From Pelobates cultripes (taxonomy: Eukaryota > Chordata > Amphibia > Anura > Pelobatidae): DNA of 64,000 nucleotides. The translations under genes were made by a program, and so were the position numbers. The stretch lies in the NCBI GenBank assembly GCA_933207985.1, contig OW240915.1, positions 106,233,271 to 106,297,270 of the forward strand, written 5' to 3'. Positions within the stretch are counted from its first letter, which is position 1; each line of letters starts with the position of its first letter. Shown piece by piece: positions 1 through 10,679 of the stretch. The notes under the pieces were generated by a model. That model searched no databases. It was not told the origin of the DNA and saw only the letters and a list, made by a program, of their open reading frames with translations.

Positions 1-10
1 CTCCATGATT

Positions 11-430
11 TTATTTGCCCTGTCTCCCAGTCAAAATGGGATTGTGAGCACGTAACCATGGATACCCTAATACTAACTGTGAAGAGGGAGAGGTGATAAC
101 CTGGAATCGAATGGTTTCATAGTGTAAAACCCCTGTGTACATGTGTAGTGGTTCAGTCTCATGAGTAACAACTGGAGAACTTAATGGTCTACCATCTATG
201 GCCTCAACGGCCAAGGGTATCTCCTTCTCTCTGATGGGAATGTTGTTTCTCTTTATAAAGCCAGAGTCTATAAAATTTTCAGCCGCCCCAGAGTCAACCA
301 GAGCATATATGTTGTCAACTATACAAATCTCTCCCATATATAAAGAAACCGGGAGAAGCAAGCGGTTAGGAGGCAATTTAGGAGACTTAGATATCACACC
401 CAAGGCCAGTCCCCTATAAGGTCTTAGGTG
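11..430 (-). CDS. Ty3/sushi-type retropepsin, start of pol (broken)
   Basis: This is the aspartic protease at the start of the pol polyprotein of a Ty3 LTR retrotransposon. The active-site motif ALVDSGAA has D37-S38-G39 of the 130-residue segment that starts at the Met at 403, and the family's second hallmark, LVLGYPWL followed by HNP, lies near residues 110-121. The frame is open from 430, just after an in-frame TAG at 431-433, and closes at a TAA at 11-13 right after the protease. Intact elements would run on into reverse transcriptase here, so this copy carries a stop or a small frameshift. The frame is -1 relative to gag, as expected for ribosomal frameshifting in this group. A heptamer G GAA AAC (436-442) sits near the end of gag, but the TAG follows it in the -1 frame, so either the copy is damaged or shifting happens elsewhere. 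The rest of pol lies left of the window. Confidence 0.85.
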   Translation of the reverse strand, partial: HLRPYRGLALGVISKSPKLPPNRLLLPVSLYMGEICIVDNIYALVDSGAAENFIDSGFIKRNNIPIREKEIPLAVEAIDGRPLSSPVVTHETEPLHMYTGVLHYETIRFQVITSPSSQLVLGYPWLRAHNPILTGRQGK

Positions 431-1335
431 CTAGAGTTTTCCGGGAGTAAAGGACATTCCTTTACCATATGGTCTCTCCTACCACAGTATAGGCAGAGTC
501 CCTCCCTTCTCCTATGTAATTTCTCAGTATCAGAGAGTTTGGCAACCCCTAATTGCATAGGTTCCTCCTCAGACACTTTAACACTCTCTGGTATATTAAC
601 TCTGGGGTTAATGGGTGTAACAAAACGCCTATTCCTGTTCTTGGTATAGAGCCTGTCACGAATTCTATTATCAATATCAATGAGGTAATCGATAAGGTCC
701 TCTAAGGCAATAGGAAGCTCCTTAGCTGCTACCTCATCCAATATCGTATCTGACAAACCTTCCATAAAGGCAGCAGTTAACCCATTGTTGGTCCAATCTA
801 CCTGCGAAGCAAGAGTGCGAAACTGAATAGCATAATCAGCCACAGACCTAGAACCCTGTTTAATTCTCATTAATGCTCTCGCTGCATTCTTTGACCTTTT
901 CATTGTGTCAAAAGTTCTACGAAAAGCCGTAAGAAAACTGTTGAAATCATGCACCATAGGTCCATTAGCTTCCCAAATAGGATTTGCCCACTCAAGTGCC
1001 TTATCGGTAAGTTGGTGCATAAAGAACCCAACCTTAGACCTCTCTGTGGGAAATGAACGTGGATACATTTCAAAGTGAAACTCAATCTGATTAATAAACC
1101 CTCTGCAAGTCTTAGAGTCCCCTCCATACCTAGGAGGAGGTGTTAAATGGGCCGAAGTATTAGGCAAAGTAGATACTTCAGGGAGAAGGGGCGTAGGAGG
1201 GTTAGGTGTAGTTGCGGGAACGGTTCTAGCTAGGAGCGTCTGGAGAGCCTGAGCTATTTGATCCATATGGTGATCCTGCTCTACAAATCTTGCCTCATGG
1301 GACGCCATCTGTTGAGCTAAATCTGCGGGGTCCAT
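424..1335 (-). CDS. Gag polyprotein of Ty3/sushi-type retrotransposon
   Basis: Capsid/nucleocapsid precursor that packages the element RNA into virus-like particles. The 303-residue ORF begins MDPADLAQ, an opening I recognise from vertebrate sushi-type gags. The capsid-like domain occupies about residues 80-230 and includes FHFEMYP, LEWANPIW and the SVADYAIQFR stretch. The C-terminus has one CCHC zinc knuckle, C281-x2-C284-x4-H289-x4-C294. The start is fixed by the ATG at 1335, only 13 nt inside the LTR boundary. The frame is uninterrupted to the TAA at 424-426, so gag itself looks intact although pol is broken. Retrotransposon-derived host genes of the PEG10/RTL group come from this lineage, but the adjacent LTR and damaged pol make an ordinary element more likely here. 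Confidence 0.9.
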   Translation of the reverse strand: MDPADLAQQMASHEARFVEQDHHMDQIAQALQTLLARTVPATTPNPPTPLLPEVSTLPNTSAHLTPPPRYGGDSKTCRGFINQIEFHFEMYPRSFPTERSKVGFFMHQLTDKALEWANPIWEANGPMVHDFNSFLTAFRRTFDTMKRSKNAARALMRIKQGSRSVADYAIQFRTLASQVDWTNNGLTAAFMEGLSDTILDEVAAKELPIALEDLIDYLIDIDNRIRDRLYTKNRNRRFVTPINPRVNIPESVKVSEEEPMQLGVAKLSDTEKLHRRREGLCLYCGRRDHMVKECPLLPENSST

Positions 1336-1336
1336 G

Positions 1337-1346
1337 GCCCTATCGT
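1337..1346 (-). promoter_or_regulatory. Self-priming primer-binding site
   Basis: On the minus strand ACGATAGGGC, immediately inside the LTR end and just before the gag ATG. It pairs with all 10 bases of 1666-1675. No TGG-type tRNA-complementary site is present at the LTR junction, which supports self-priming. Confidence 0.75.
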
Positions 1347-1665
1347 AATGTAACGAGAATATACCCCTACACGCAGGATCCAGCTAAACAGAGGCAAATA
1401 CAGAGGAGAGATACGTCTACCGGACCTTAGAATGGCCGGACTCGACGTATATGAGAGAAGACAGAGCCAGGAACAAACCGAGGTCAAGGGTACAGAGAGA
1501 CAGCGTAAACTAGGACAAGCCGGGGTCTGGTACACGGAAAACAGCAAGCCGGCAAACAGTACAGATAAGGATAAAGTGAAAACGAAGTCAGAATACGAAG
1601 CCAAAGTCAATACGAGAAAACACAACTGAACACCACAAGCGCTAAAGGGAACTGAAACAGAAACC

Positions 1666-1675
1666 ACGATAGGGC
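1666..1675 (-). promoter_or_regulatory. Self-primer at the RNA 5' end (R region)
   Basis: On the minus strand this reads GCCCTATCGT, placed where transcription should start below the TATA box. It is the exact 10-nt reverse complement of the site next to the LTR at 1337-1346. In Tf1 and related vertebrate sushi elements the 5' end of the RNA folds back onto such a site, is cleaved and primes minus-strand DNA synthesis, replacing the tRNA primer. The match is directly visible; the mechanism is taken from Tf1. Confidence 0.75.
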
Positions 1676-1699
1676 AAGGAACAAAGGGAAGAAGGTGAG

Positions 1700-1707
1700 T
1701 ATAAATA
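1700..1707 (-). promoter_or_regulatory. TATA box of the LTR promoter
   Basis: TATTTATA on the minus strand inside the LTR. It lies about 25 bp upstream of the segment at 1666-1675 that would form the 5' end of the transcript. Spacing and position fit an RNA polymerase II LTR promoter, with U3 being the GC-rich half towards 2020. Confidence 0.65.
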
Positions 1708-2020
1708 CCTAAACATCTAATTTGATTGGTCCCTGTCACATCCACGCCCCCAAAAGGTAAGTGTATGGGGAGTGTGGTATGACAGGGACCAATGGGATGC
1801 CTTTTCCAATTTAGGCACCCACTGTCCCTTTAAGAGCGCGCCCGAGACTCGCGGCGCGCTCTTAGTTTCAGGCGGGACACGTGACCGCCTCACGCGGTCA
1901 CTGCCCGCCCTCCAGCCGAAGAAGTTGGATGAGCCGCGCGCGGCTCGTGCAGCCGCAGGACCGCGCGCGGCTTGAAGAGAGGACCGCGACCGGCCCCCGG
2001 TTAAGGTAAGTAACGCTACA

Positions 2021-2620
2021 ACGAACAAGGGAAACTACACGAAACCTCCCCAGCTCTCCTAACACAAGTCATTTGTGTGTTATATTCCCTTTTGTGTGAC
2101 TGACCGCAGGGCCAAAACGCATGGAGCCCTTTTCAGCTGGTAAACTCAGCGTGGTCGGTCATTTTAGTACTTCCATAAATTTCCCGAAACCCTGGTCCGA
2201 TCTGGGTGATTTTTGGATATGTGTCTCACCCAGATCAGGGCTACCAGGGGATGTAACATTTAAAGGGGTACCCCTACGTTTAGGGGTATATCCAGAAACT
2301 CTGGGAATTTGTGTCCTGCATAAAGGGATTATGTGTCACACTAAGCGGAGGGGATGTGTGGGTGGCAACTAGTGGAGGATTGGCTACTGTACTTATTATT
2401 GCAAATCCCTCCCTTGCATGGGAGAATGCTTTATAAGGAAGTTGTGTGCATTAAAAGTGAGTTCTGCTCCTGATGCTGTGTGTCATCCAGTCATTGGGAT
2501 CCATATTGGGATATTCGTGGATTACCTAGCTTGCTGTGATTATTATCATATGGTATTTTATAACTTGTTCCTGAGCCTTACTGGGATCTTTAGTGGAGTT
2601 AACCTGTGAAAGACCAGCTC
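2021..2620. other. Unassigned spacer beyond the LTR
   Basis: About 600 bp flanking the LTR. I see no convincing coding frame and no match to the other repeats in the window. It begins ACGAACAAGG and becomes AT-richer towards 2600. Confidence 0.4.
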
Positions 2621-2629
2621 TCCGCTACA

Positions 2630-3640
2630 AGGTTGTTGATTGTGGCCTGTGGAATGTTGGTCCACTCCTCTTCAATGGCTGTGCAAAGTTGCTGGATATT
2701 GGCAGGACCTGGAATACACTGTCATATACGCCAATCCAGAGCATCCCAAACATGCTCAATGGGTGACATGTCCGGTTAGTATGCTGGCCATGCAAAAAAC
2801 TGGGATGTTTTCAGGTTCCAGGAATTGTGTATAGATCCTTGCAACATGGGGCCGTGCATTATCATGCTGCAACATGAGTTGACGGCCATAGATGAATGGC
2901 ACAACAATGGGCCTCAGGATCTCGTGCATTAAAAATGCCATCAATAAAATGCACTTGTGTTCGTTGTCCATAACATCTGCCTGCCCATACCATAACTCCA
3001 CCGCCACCATGGGTCACTCGATCCACAAAGTTGACATCAGCAAACCACTCACCCACACGACGCCATACACACTGTCTGCCATCTGCCCTGTACAGTAAAA
3101 ACCGTGATTCATCCTTGAAGAGAACACCTTTCCAAAGTGCCAGATGCCATTGAATGTGAGCATTTGCCCACCTAAGTTGGTTATGACGACGAACTGCAGT
3201 CAGGTCGAGACCCCAATGAGGATGACGAGAATGCAGATGAGCGTTCCTGAGATGGTTTCTGACAGTTTGTGCAGAAATTCTTTGGTTATGCAAACCGATT
3301 GTTGCAGCAGCTGTCTGGTGGCTGGTGTCAGATATCTTGGAGGAGAAGATGCTGGATGTGGAGGTCCTGGGTGGGTGTAGTTACACGTGGTCTGTGGTTG
3401 TGAGGCCGGTTGGATGTACTGCCAAATTCACTGAAATGCCTTTGGAGATGGCTTATGGTAGAGAAATGAACATTCAATTAATGGGCAACAGCTCTGGTGG
3501 ACATTCATGCGGTCAGCGTGCCCCTCTCTCAAAACTTGTGACATTTGTGGCAATGTGATGTGTGATAAACATGCACATTTTAGAGTGTCCTTTTATTGTG
3601 GCCAGCCTAAGGCACACCTTTGCAATAATCAGTGGCGACT
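2630..3640 (-). pseudogene. Tc1/mariner transposase remnant (copy 1)
   Basis: DD34E-type cut-and-paste transposase, broken by frameshifts. The minus strand gives, in order, an HTH-type segment (RISAQTVRNHLR), the first catalytic region KDESRF, then GGVMVWAG, and in another frame HDNARPH with the second Asp. A third frame near 2720-2790 gives PDMSPIEHVWD with the final Glu. All three catalytic residues are recognisable but in different frames, so no functional protein is made. The stretch 3440-3640 (mentioning ACATTTGTGGCAATGTG) looks like the 5' non-coding end of the same element. It is cut off by the GC-rich repeat at 3638. Confidence 0.85.
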
Positions 3641-4050
3641 GCGACCGGGCCCGGCCCACCAGGGGGCCCGGCCGCCCCTGCAACCCGGTATGTACGCCCA
3701 GGGCCAGCCTCTTCCCCTGGGGGGCCCAGGAGCCGGCCACCCCAGGGCCCCCCCGAGGCTGGCCCTGCTGACCCCGAGTGGCCGGTCGGGCAGGCGGGCG
3801 CGCGAGGGAGCACTCAGTGCTTCCTCTTCAGCTCCCTCGCGCACCGCAATGATACCGGAGCCGGAAGATGACGTCATCTTCCGGCGCCGGCATCCCTACG
3901 CGGCGCGCGAGGGAGCTGAAGAAGAAGCACTGAGTGCTCCCTCGCGCGCCCGCCTGCCCGACCGGCCACCCGCCCAGGAGCCCAGCAGCACCACTGGACC
4001 CCAGGGAATCCCCCCAGCACTCCAAAAGGTAAGGAGGCTGGGGGGATTAC
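3638..4050. repeat. GC-rich transposon-derived segment with hairpin
   Basis: CpG-rich sequence sharing blocks with 48340-48740 (AACCCGGTATGTAC, GGCCAGCCTC, GGGCCCCCCAGG variants). It contains the 188-bp palindrome at 3780-3967 and runs into a GTGTGAGTG array. It appears to be a left-truncated member of the element family described at 46377-48739. Confidence 0.6.
3780..3967. repeat. Long palindrome with central TGACGTCA (copy 1)
   Basis: Inverted repeat whose arms begin GGCCGGTCGGGCAGGC and end with its complement. The arms are interrupted by small mismatches. The centre contains a CRE-type octamer TGACGTCA at 3869-3876 inside GGAAGATGACGTCATCTTCC. ORFs predicted on both strands here are reflections of the same palindrome and not genes. 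A second copy lies at 48344-48517 and a half copy at about 28700-28720. Confidence 0.8.
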
Positions 4051-4071
4051 ATTAAAAAAAAATTTAAAAAA

Positions 4072-4590
4072 ATCATGTGTGAGTGTTAGTGTGTGTGAGT
4101 GTTAGTGTGTGTGTTAGCGTGTGTGAGTGTTAGAGTGAGAGTGAGTGTGTGTGAGTGTTAGTGTGTGTGAGTGTTAGAGTGTGTGAGTGTTAGTGTGTGT
4201 GAGTGTTAGTGTGTGTGTTAGTGTGTGTGTTAGTGTGTGTGAGTGCTAGAGTGAGAGTGAGTGTTAGTGTGTGTGTGTTAGTGTGTCTGCTAGTGAGTGT
4301 TAATGTGAGTGTTAGTGTGTGTCTGCTAGTGAGTGTGAGTGTTAGTGTGAGTGTTAGTGTGTGTGTCTGCTAGTGAGTGTCAGTGAGTGTGTTACTGTGT
4401 GTGTCTTACTGAGTGTGTGTGTGTTAGTGAGTCTGTTTGATGTCTGTTAGTGAGTGTGTGTTTGCCAATGAGAGTGTATGTTTTGTAAGTGAGTGTGTAT
4501 GTCTGTCGCTGACTGTGTCTCTGTCAGTAAATGTGTGTGTCTGTTAGCTAGTGTGTATGCGTCTGTAAGTGTGTGTGTGTGTGCCTTCAG
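4072..4590. repeat. GTGTGAGTGTTAGT satellite array
   Basis: About 520 bp of degenerate TG-rich tandem repeats, with units such as GTGTGTGAGTGTTA and later GTGTCTGCTAGTGA. It degrades towards 4580, where a T2-like MITE begins. Confidence 0.9.
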
Positions 4591-4599
4591 CATTTACCT

Positions 4600-4903
4600 T
4601 TCTCCAGCGCTGGACTCCCTTGGCGCTGAGGATACCTCAGCCTCTCAGCTCCGAATGCGACCGCGCACGCATTCAAACCGCCCATAGGAAAGCATTACTC
4701 AATGCTTTCCTATGGACGTTCAGTGTGCTCCTCTAGCGGCTGTCAGTGAGACAGCCACTAGAGGCTGGATTAACCCTCAGTGAAACATAGCAGTTTCTCT
4801 GAAACTGCCATGTTTTCAGCTGCAGGGTTAAAACTAGAGGGACCTGACACCCAGACAACTTCATTGAGCTGATGTGATCTGGGTGTCTGTAGTGGTCCTT
4901 TAA
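4600..4903. mobile_element. T2/Kolobok-like MITE, truncated (copy A)
   Basis: Shares with copy B the blocks CTTTCCTATGGACG, CAGCCACTAGAGG, AACATAGCAGTTTCTCTG and the terminal AGTGGTCCTTTAA. Its right end shares the TTAA at 4900-4903 with copy B. The left end is lost in the satellite array. A TTAA target and TTAAAGG terminus fit the T2/Kolobok MITE group known from Xenopus; assignment is by motif only. Confidence 0.6.
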
Positions 4904-5392
4904 AGGACCACTATAGTGCCAGGAAAACATACTCGTTTCCTGGCACTATAGTGCCCTGAGGGTGCCCCCACCCTCAGGGACCCCCTCCCGCCCGGCTCTG
5001 GAAAGGGGTAAAACTTACCTTTTTCCACCGCTGGGCGGAGAGCTCTCCTCCTCCGATCCTCCTCTTCTCCTCCCCGTCGGCTGTATGCGCACGCGCGGCA
5101 AGAGCTGTGCACGCATTCAGCCTGTCACATAGGAAAGCATTCATAATGCTTTCCTATGGACGCTGGCGTGCTCTCACTGTGAAAATCACAGTGAGAAGCA
5201 CGCAAGCCCCTTTAGCGGCTGTCAATGGGACAGCCACTAGAGGAAATAGGGAAAGGCTTAACCCATTCATAAACACAGCAGTTTCTCTGAAACTGCTATG
5301 TTTATGAAAAAATGGGTTAACCCTAGCTGGACCTGGCACCCAGACCACTTCATTAAGCTGAAGTGGTCTGGGTGCCTAGAGTGGTCCTTTAA
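4900..5392. mobile_element. T2/Kolobok-like MITE, complete (copy B)
   Basis: A 493-bp non-autonomous element bounded by TTAA. Its ends are TTAAAGGACCACT and AGTGGTCCTTTAA, a perfect 13-bp terminal inverted repeat. It has an internal foldback near the left end (ACTATAGTGCCAGGAAA against TTTCCTGGCACTATAGT). No transposase is encoded. Related copies lie at 4600-4903, 15708-16181 and about 46490-46599. Confidence 0.75.
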
Positions 5393-6600
<1,208 letters not shown>

Positions 6601-6639
6601 AGGCAAGAGCTTTCAGATATCACTATGTTGTGTGTCTAA

Positions 6640-7240
6640 TCAGAGGCATAATAACACCACCTTTTTTATTGTGCTTGCCAAAACCATTTTATTTATTTTC
6701 CCCCTCCAAATAAAAGAGTCATAACTACTTTGGATCATAGTAAGCCAACTGTCGGGGATTTTAAGAGGGATCATCTGAAAGAGGTATAGCCACTTAGACA
6801 AGATGTATGCAGGTAAAGTATTCATTCTGCCTAACCACAAAATATTCTCTTGTTTCCACTCCCTCATTTTGGCATCAGTTTGTCTGAATAAATGAAGAAA
6901 ATGTATCTCCATAGTCTTGTCTACATCTTTCACAATTTTTATCCCCAAATAATCTAAACTCTTTTTTTTTGCCCATTTTGCCCAATTGAGATTGAATTCC
7001 TTCAATATCTAGTTTATTGACATTTAGTGATATCATAGTAGATTTAGACATATTTAATTTAAAATCTGAGACAAAACTAAAGTGCTCAATTTCTATCATT
7101 AGGGTTTGTAGAGAATTTACGGGGTTTGTCATAGTCACAAGAATGTCATCAGCGTATAGATTGATCTTGGCTTTTGTATGGTTGGCAGATAGTCCCTTAA
7201 TCTCAGGGCAGGTGATGGATTATAAAATGTGTAAGTAACA
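6640..7240 (-). pseudogene. L1 LINE ORF2 reverse-transcriptase fragment
   Basis: Minus-strand remnant of an L1-type ORF2. Near 7150 the frame reads INLYADDILVT, the YADD catalytic motif of reverse transcriptase. It is followed by FVSDFKLNMSKS and, after a frameshift around 7000, by YLGIKIVKD and GRMNTLPAYILSKWLYLFQMIP, which are typical of the region just past the RT core. Only about 600 bp survive, with no endonuclease and no 3' end. It is unrelated to the ORF1-only L1 at 55070-56738, which carries no ORF2. Confidence 0.85.
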
Positions 7241-7469
7241 ATGCAATTCTTTACCTCTGCCTGTACTGTACTATGAGTTGGAGATAATCCACAGGACAAT
7301 ACCCATTGCACAATGTGCATGATGCAGTAGGTTGAAATGTGAAGAGTGTGTCCTATTTTTTCATTTTGCAAAAATTGCAGATTTCAATTAAATAAAATAG
7401 ACACTTGTATAAATCAGCCTGATTAAACCCCTGAGTGTCAATCAAATAACTGCTCCTGTTACTTCCTGG

Positions 7470-7720
7470 TTTGTCTAGCTCAGTGAAGCTAAACTCAAGA
7501 GGCAGCAATTGCTCAGAGCACCTGCCTTGCAAAGACTTCTCATTGAACTGCATTGGAAAGTCAGTGATTGGACAGCCACAGAAAGTCTGGATGGAGTTAG
7601 AAGGGGAGGGCTTGAAAAGGCTGGAGACAAGAGAAATGCAGTTATTGTAAGCTGTTTGTAGATAAATGGAAAAATGCATAATTAAATATATGCAAAGTTT
7701 CATTTGGGCTGTATCTATTA
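7470..7720. repeat. Interspersed repeat R3 (copy 1)
   Basis: Shares GCACCTGCCTTGCAAAG, TTCTCATTGAACTGC and GGTTAGAAGGGG-type blocks with 26185-26480, including the downstream ATGCATAATTAAATATATGCA stretch in divergent form. Class unknown; no coding capacity. Confidence 0.6.
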
Positions 7721-8220
7721 TAAACAGTGATGTTTATTTATTTTGTACTTGGGCAATGTAGTGCCCCTTTCAAGTTCAAAGTTTTATTGGTACCATCAAT
7801 AGAAAACATTACAATACACAAGTGTATATTGAGTATAGTGCCCCTTTAATAGTAATAGGTGTTCCCAAGAAACCCAGATTATCACGTTGTGTACGAGATT
7901 GCTCCACTGTCACCTCCACCCTCCACGTATGTTTTGTTACGAATCAGTATATACACACATTAATTTCTACAGATAGTAAACAGATTGTATTACTTAGGAG
8001 CAGGTGTGTTCCTGGGTGTAGTGTTAGTGTTTGTATAATATTTTAGCATTTTAATACGGGGATGTGCTTGCATGTAATGTTTGCATTTGTGTGCAGAGGT
8101 GTGTTTGGATGTAGTGTTGGATTTTAATTGTAGATGTAATTTTTTGCATTTTGAGTGATATATTATTTTGGAGTTACAGTTAAGGGGTGTTTTTTATGTC
8201 ATGTTTGTATTTGCAGGAGT
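7721..8220. other. Unassigned AT/TG-rich DNA
   Basis: No gene recognised. It contains GTGCCCCTTTAATAG and loose TGTAGTGTT repeats leading into the array at 8240. Confidence 0.35.
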
Positions 8221-8239
8221 GTGTGTTGTGTGGGTATTT

Positions 8240-9232
8240 GATTGCTGGGATGCCACATACATACTTACACATTAACAAACAGAAACACACCGACACATAC
8301 ACAGTCATATACACAAAAACATACACACAGAGACACACACACCGTGACACACAGATACACACACTGGCACATACAAACACAGATACACACACCTTGACAT
8401 ATAGACACAAACTGGCACATACAAACACAGATACACACTGGCACATACACACAGACATACACAACTTGATACACAGATACACACAATGACACATACACAC
8501 ACAGATTCACAGATACACAGATGGTACACAGATACACATGCTGACACACAGATACACACACCTTGACACACAGTGTGTATCTGTGCGTGTATGTGTTTAT
8601 GTATCTGTGTACTCAGGATTTGTGTATCTGTGTGCTTGTGTGCATCTGTGTGTATGTGCCAAGATGTATCTATGTGTCAAGGTGTATATCTGTGTGCCTG
8701 CGTGTATTTGTGTGTCAAGTTGTTTATATCTGTGTGTATGTGCCAGTGTGTATCTGTGTGTCAAGGTATGTGTATCTGTGTGTATCTGCCAGTGTGTATA
8801 TTTGTGTATCAAGTTGTGTATCTGACAGTGTGTATCTGTCTCTGTATGTGCTGGTGTGTGTTTGTGTGTCAAGGTATGTGTATCCGTGTATGTGCCAGTG
8901 TGTGTATCTGTGTGTGTGTATGTATCTGACACACAGATACACACACACACACACACACACACTGGCACATAGTGGCACACAGATATACATACTGACAGAT
9001 ACAAACACATTGGCACACACTGACAGATGCACTGACACACCCATCCACACAAGCACATACACACACTGACACACACAAACACAGATACACACATATATAC
9101 ACACATAGTGACACATACACACAGTTTGACACACAGATACACAAACTGGCGCATACACACAAATTCACACATATTGGCAGATACACACACTGACACAGAT
9201 ACACACACACACATAGACATATACACATATTT
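8240..9232. repeat. AC/TG minisatellite with two strand switches
   Basis: About 1 kb built from the octamer ACACAGAT and related ACACACTGGCACAT units. The array is AC-rich on the plus strand at 8260-8570, flips to TG-rich at 8570-8930, then flips back to AC-rich until 9230. Adjacent blocks are therefore inverted relative to each other and could fold into long hairpins. Many overlapping Cys/Val-rich ORFs on both strands are artefacts of this array. Confidence 0.95.
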
Positions 9233-9239
9233 TAAATTT

Positions 9240-9330
9240 GCTGTTCACTTACCTTTTTTCTTCCTCCAGTGCTGCAGGATGGTGAACCTCGGCCGGCCCC
9301 CGGGTAAGGTAAGTACCGTTACACTATTGT
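9240..9330. repeat. LTR-end-like fragment
   Basis: Contains CGGCCCCCGGGTAAGG followed by TAAGTACCGTTACA, closely matching the outer end of the LTR at 1990-2020. It is a short fragment next to the satellite array. Confidence 0.5.
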
Positions 9331-10440
9331 CCTTTGGGTGTCACTTTTTGATGGTAATGGAGTCCATGCAGTCATCACAATTTATATACTTTCCCACATA
9401 TATGAGAAAAGAAGACTAAACTGATCTCAACATCAGTTATAATTGTAAATATAAGTAATTTCAGAAGAATTGGTCCAAGCATTTTATTAAAAAAAAAATT
9501 GCACTTGCAAATAAAAACAAACATAATAAAACACACTTCACATTTTGAAAAATTGAAGACTTGTTTACATCAGTCACATTTATGTTGACTGATAAGCTTC
9601 CAAACCTGAAATCAATATGTTTTGTAAGATATCTTCTGTAAATGCTATACTATTACAAAATAACAATTACAAAAGACAAGTATTCATATCTTGCGTTATA
9701 CCACAGCACTTAGTTAATAGATCAAGCCAGCTTCCTTCTGGTAGTTATCATTTTTTTATTCAAAGGTAAAAACATGTTTACTAAAATGAAAAAGGATGTA
9801 GCACATATAATTAATAATATAGTTAATTAACAGCTGGCATCTTTTTTCACTTTTATGAATACACATCTTAGCACACAACATAAGAACCTGTGCTTTAAAA
9901 ACAAGATACACAAAAACCTTTGATAGAAGTACTCATATATGATGAAATTCATTGGGTATAATTTCTCAGTCATGATAAAGACACAAAAAGCTTAAATTCT
10001 TCTGATGGACAGATATGGAAATATGAAAAACATTTCATCTGTAATTACAATGCATAAAATATTGAGTGTACTGCTTTCAGAGTTGAAAATGCTACGAAGA
10101 GCAATCTGCATCTCCTCTACATTTTCCATAATTTTCAAAACTACAGAAGTATAATGACATATTTGTTCTTTTTGTTATTCTGTAATCCTTTGGTTCTTTT
10201 GAAACCAGTCATCCACAGCTTGTGTTTATATAAGCCATTCAATATTAGGACACTATGTCCAACAAATACACTTTGTATTAAAATATATAATATATTTGTG
10301 TACATGAATACATGTCATTTTCTCCAATTATTATATGAGAAACAGCATCAAATAGTAAAAAGTCCCCTAATGTATACTTAACCTTTACTGCTCATTATCA
10401 AACTCAGTTTTACTTACTATTCAGCTTTTAACACAAAAAT
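9331..10440. other. AT-rich non-coding DNA
   Basis: About 1.1 kb with no coding frame beyond chance length and no repeat shared with the rest of the window. Confidence 0.4.
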
Positions 10441-10679
10441 TTATTGCAAACTTACAAAAAAATCCAGTTTTTCTTGTGGTACTTTTCAGTATTTTGTTGA
10501 TTGGTGGGGGTATGGGCCTGCCGAGTGTTCTTGGGTTCCAGCCCCTGGCATTCATGCTGGCCTCAAGATTTGTTCTTTCTACGCCAAATTTTCTCTCAAA
10601 CCTGGTCCTGCCCGCCCAGTGGGCAGTCTTCAGGTGGGGGGTAAAGTAACATATTCATCCTCACCTTGTGGTATCTTTG

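Larger units (their letters stand above)
1349..2020 (-). repeat. 5' LTR of the sushi-type element
   Basis: A 672-bp LTR read on the minus strand. On the plus strand it begins TGTAACG and ends CGCTACA, so its ends form an imperfect 7-bp inverted repeat (6 of 7 pair) with canonical TG/CA termini. The U3 part (about 1710-2020) is CpG-rich. The U5 end abuts the gag leader directly. The left boundary is 13 nt from the gag ATG and leaves no room for a normal tRNA primer site beginning TGG. The 3' LTR is outside the window, so identity between LTRs cannot be used to date the insertion. Confidence 0.75.

Noticed and set aside
424..1335. Domesticated PEG10/RTL-type host gene
   Set aside because: The adjoining LTR with self-priming signals and a broken protease-pol frame point to an ordinary retrotransposon copy.
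3507..4055. 182-codon GC-rich ORF and its antisense partners
   Set aside because: The translation crosses a Tc1 end, a palindrome and a repeat. The palindrome encodes the same peptide on both strands, which is not how a real gene behaves.
8180..9228. Many Cys/Val-rich ORFs of 80-209 codons on both strands
   Set aside because: They are translations of the AC/TG minisatellite in different frames. No start context, domain or codon pattern supports a gene.
8240..9232. CRISPR-like array
   Set aside because: Units are contiguous short satellites without unique spacers, in a eukaryotic genome.
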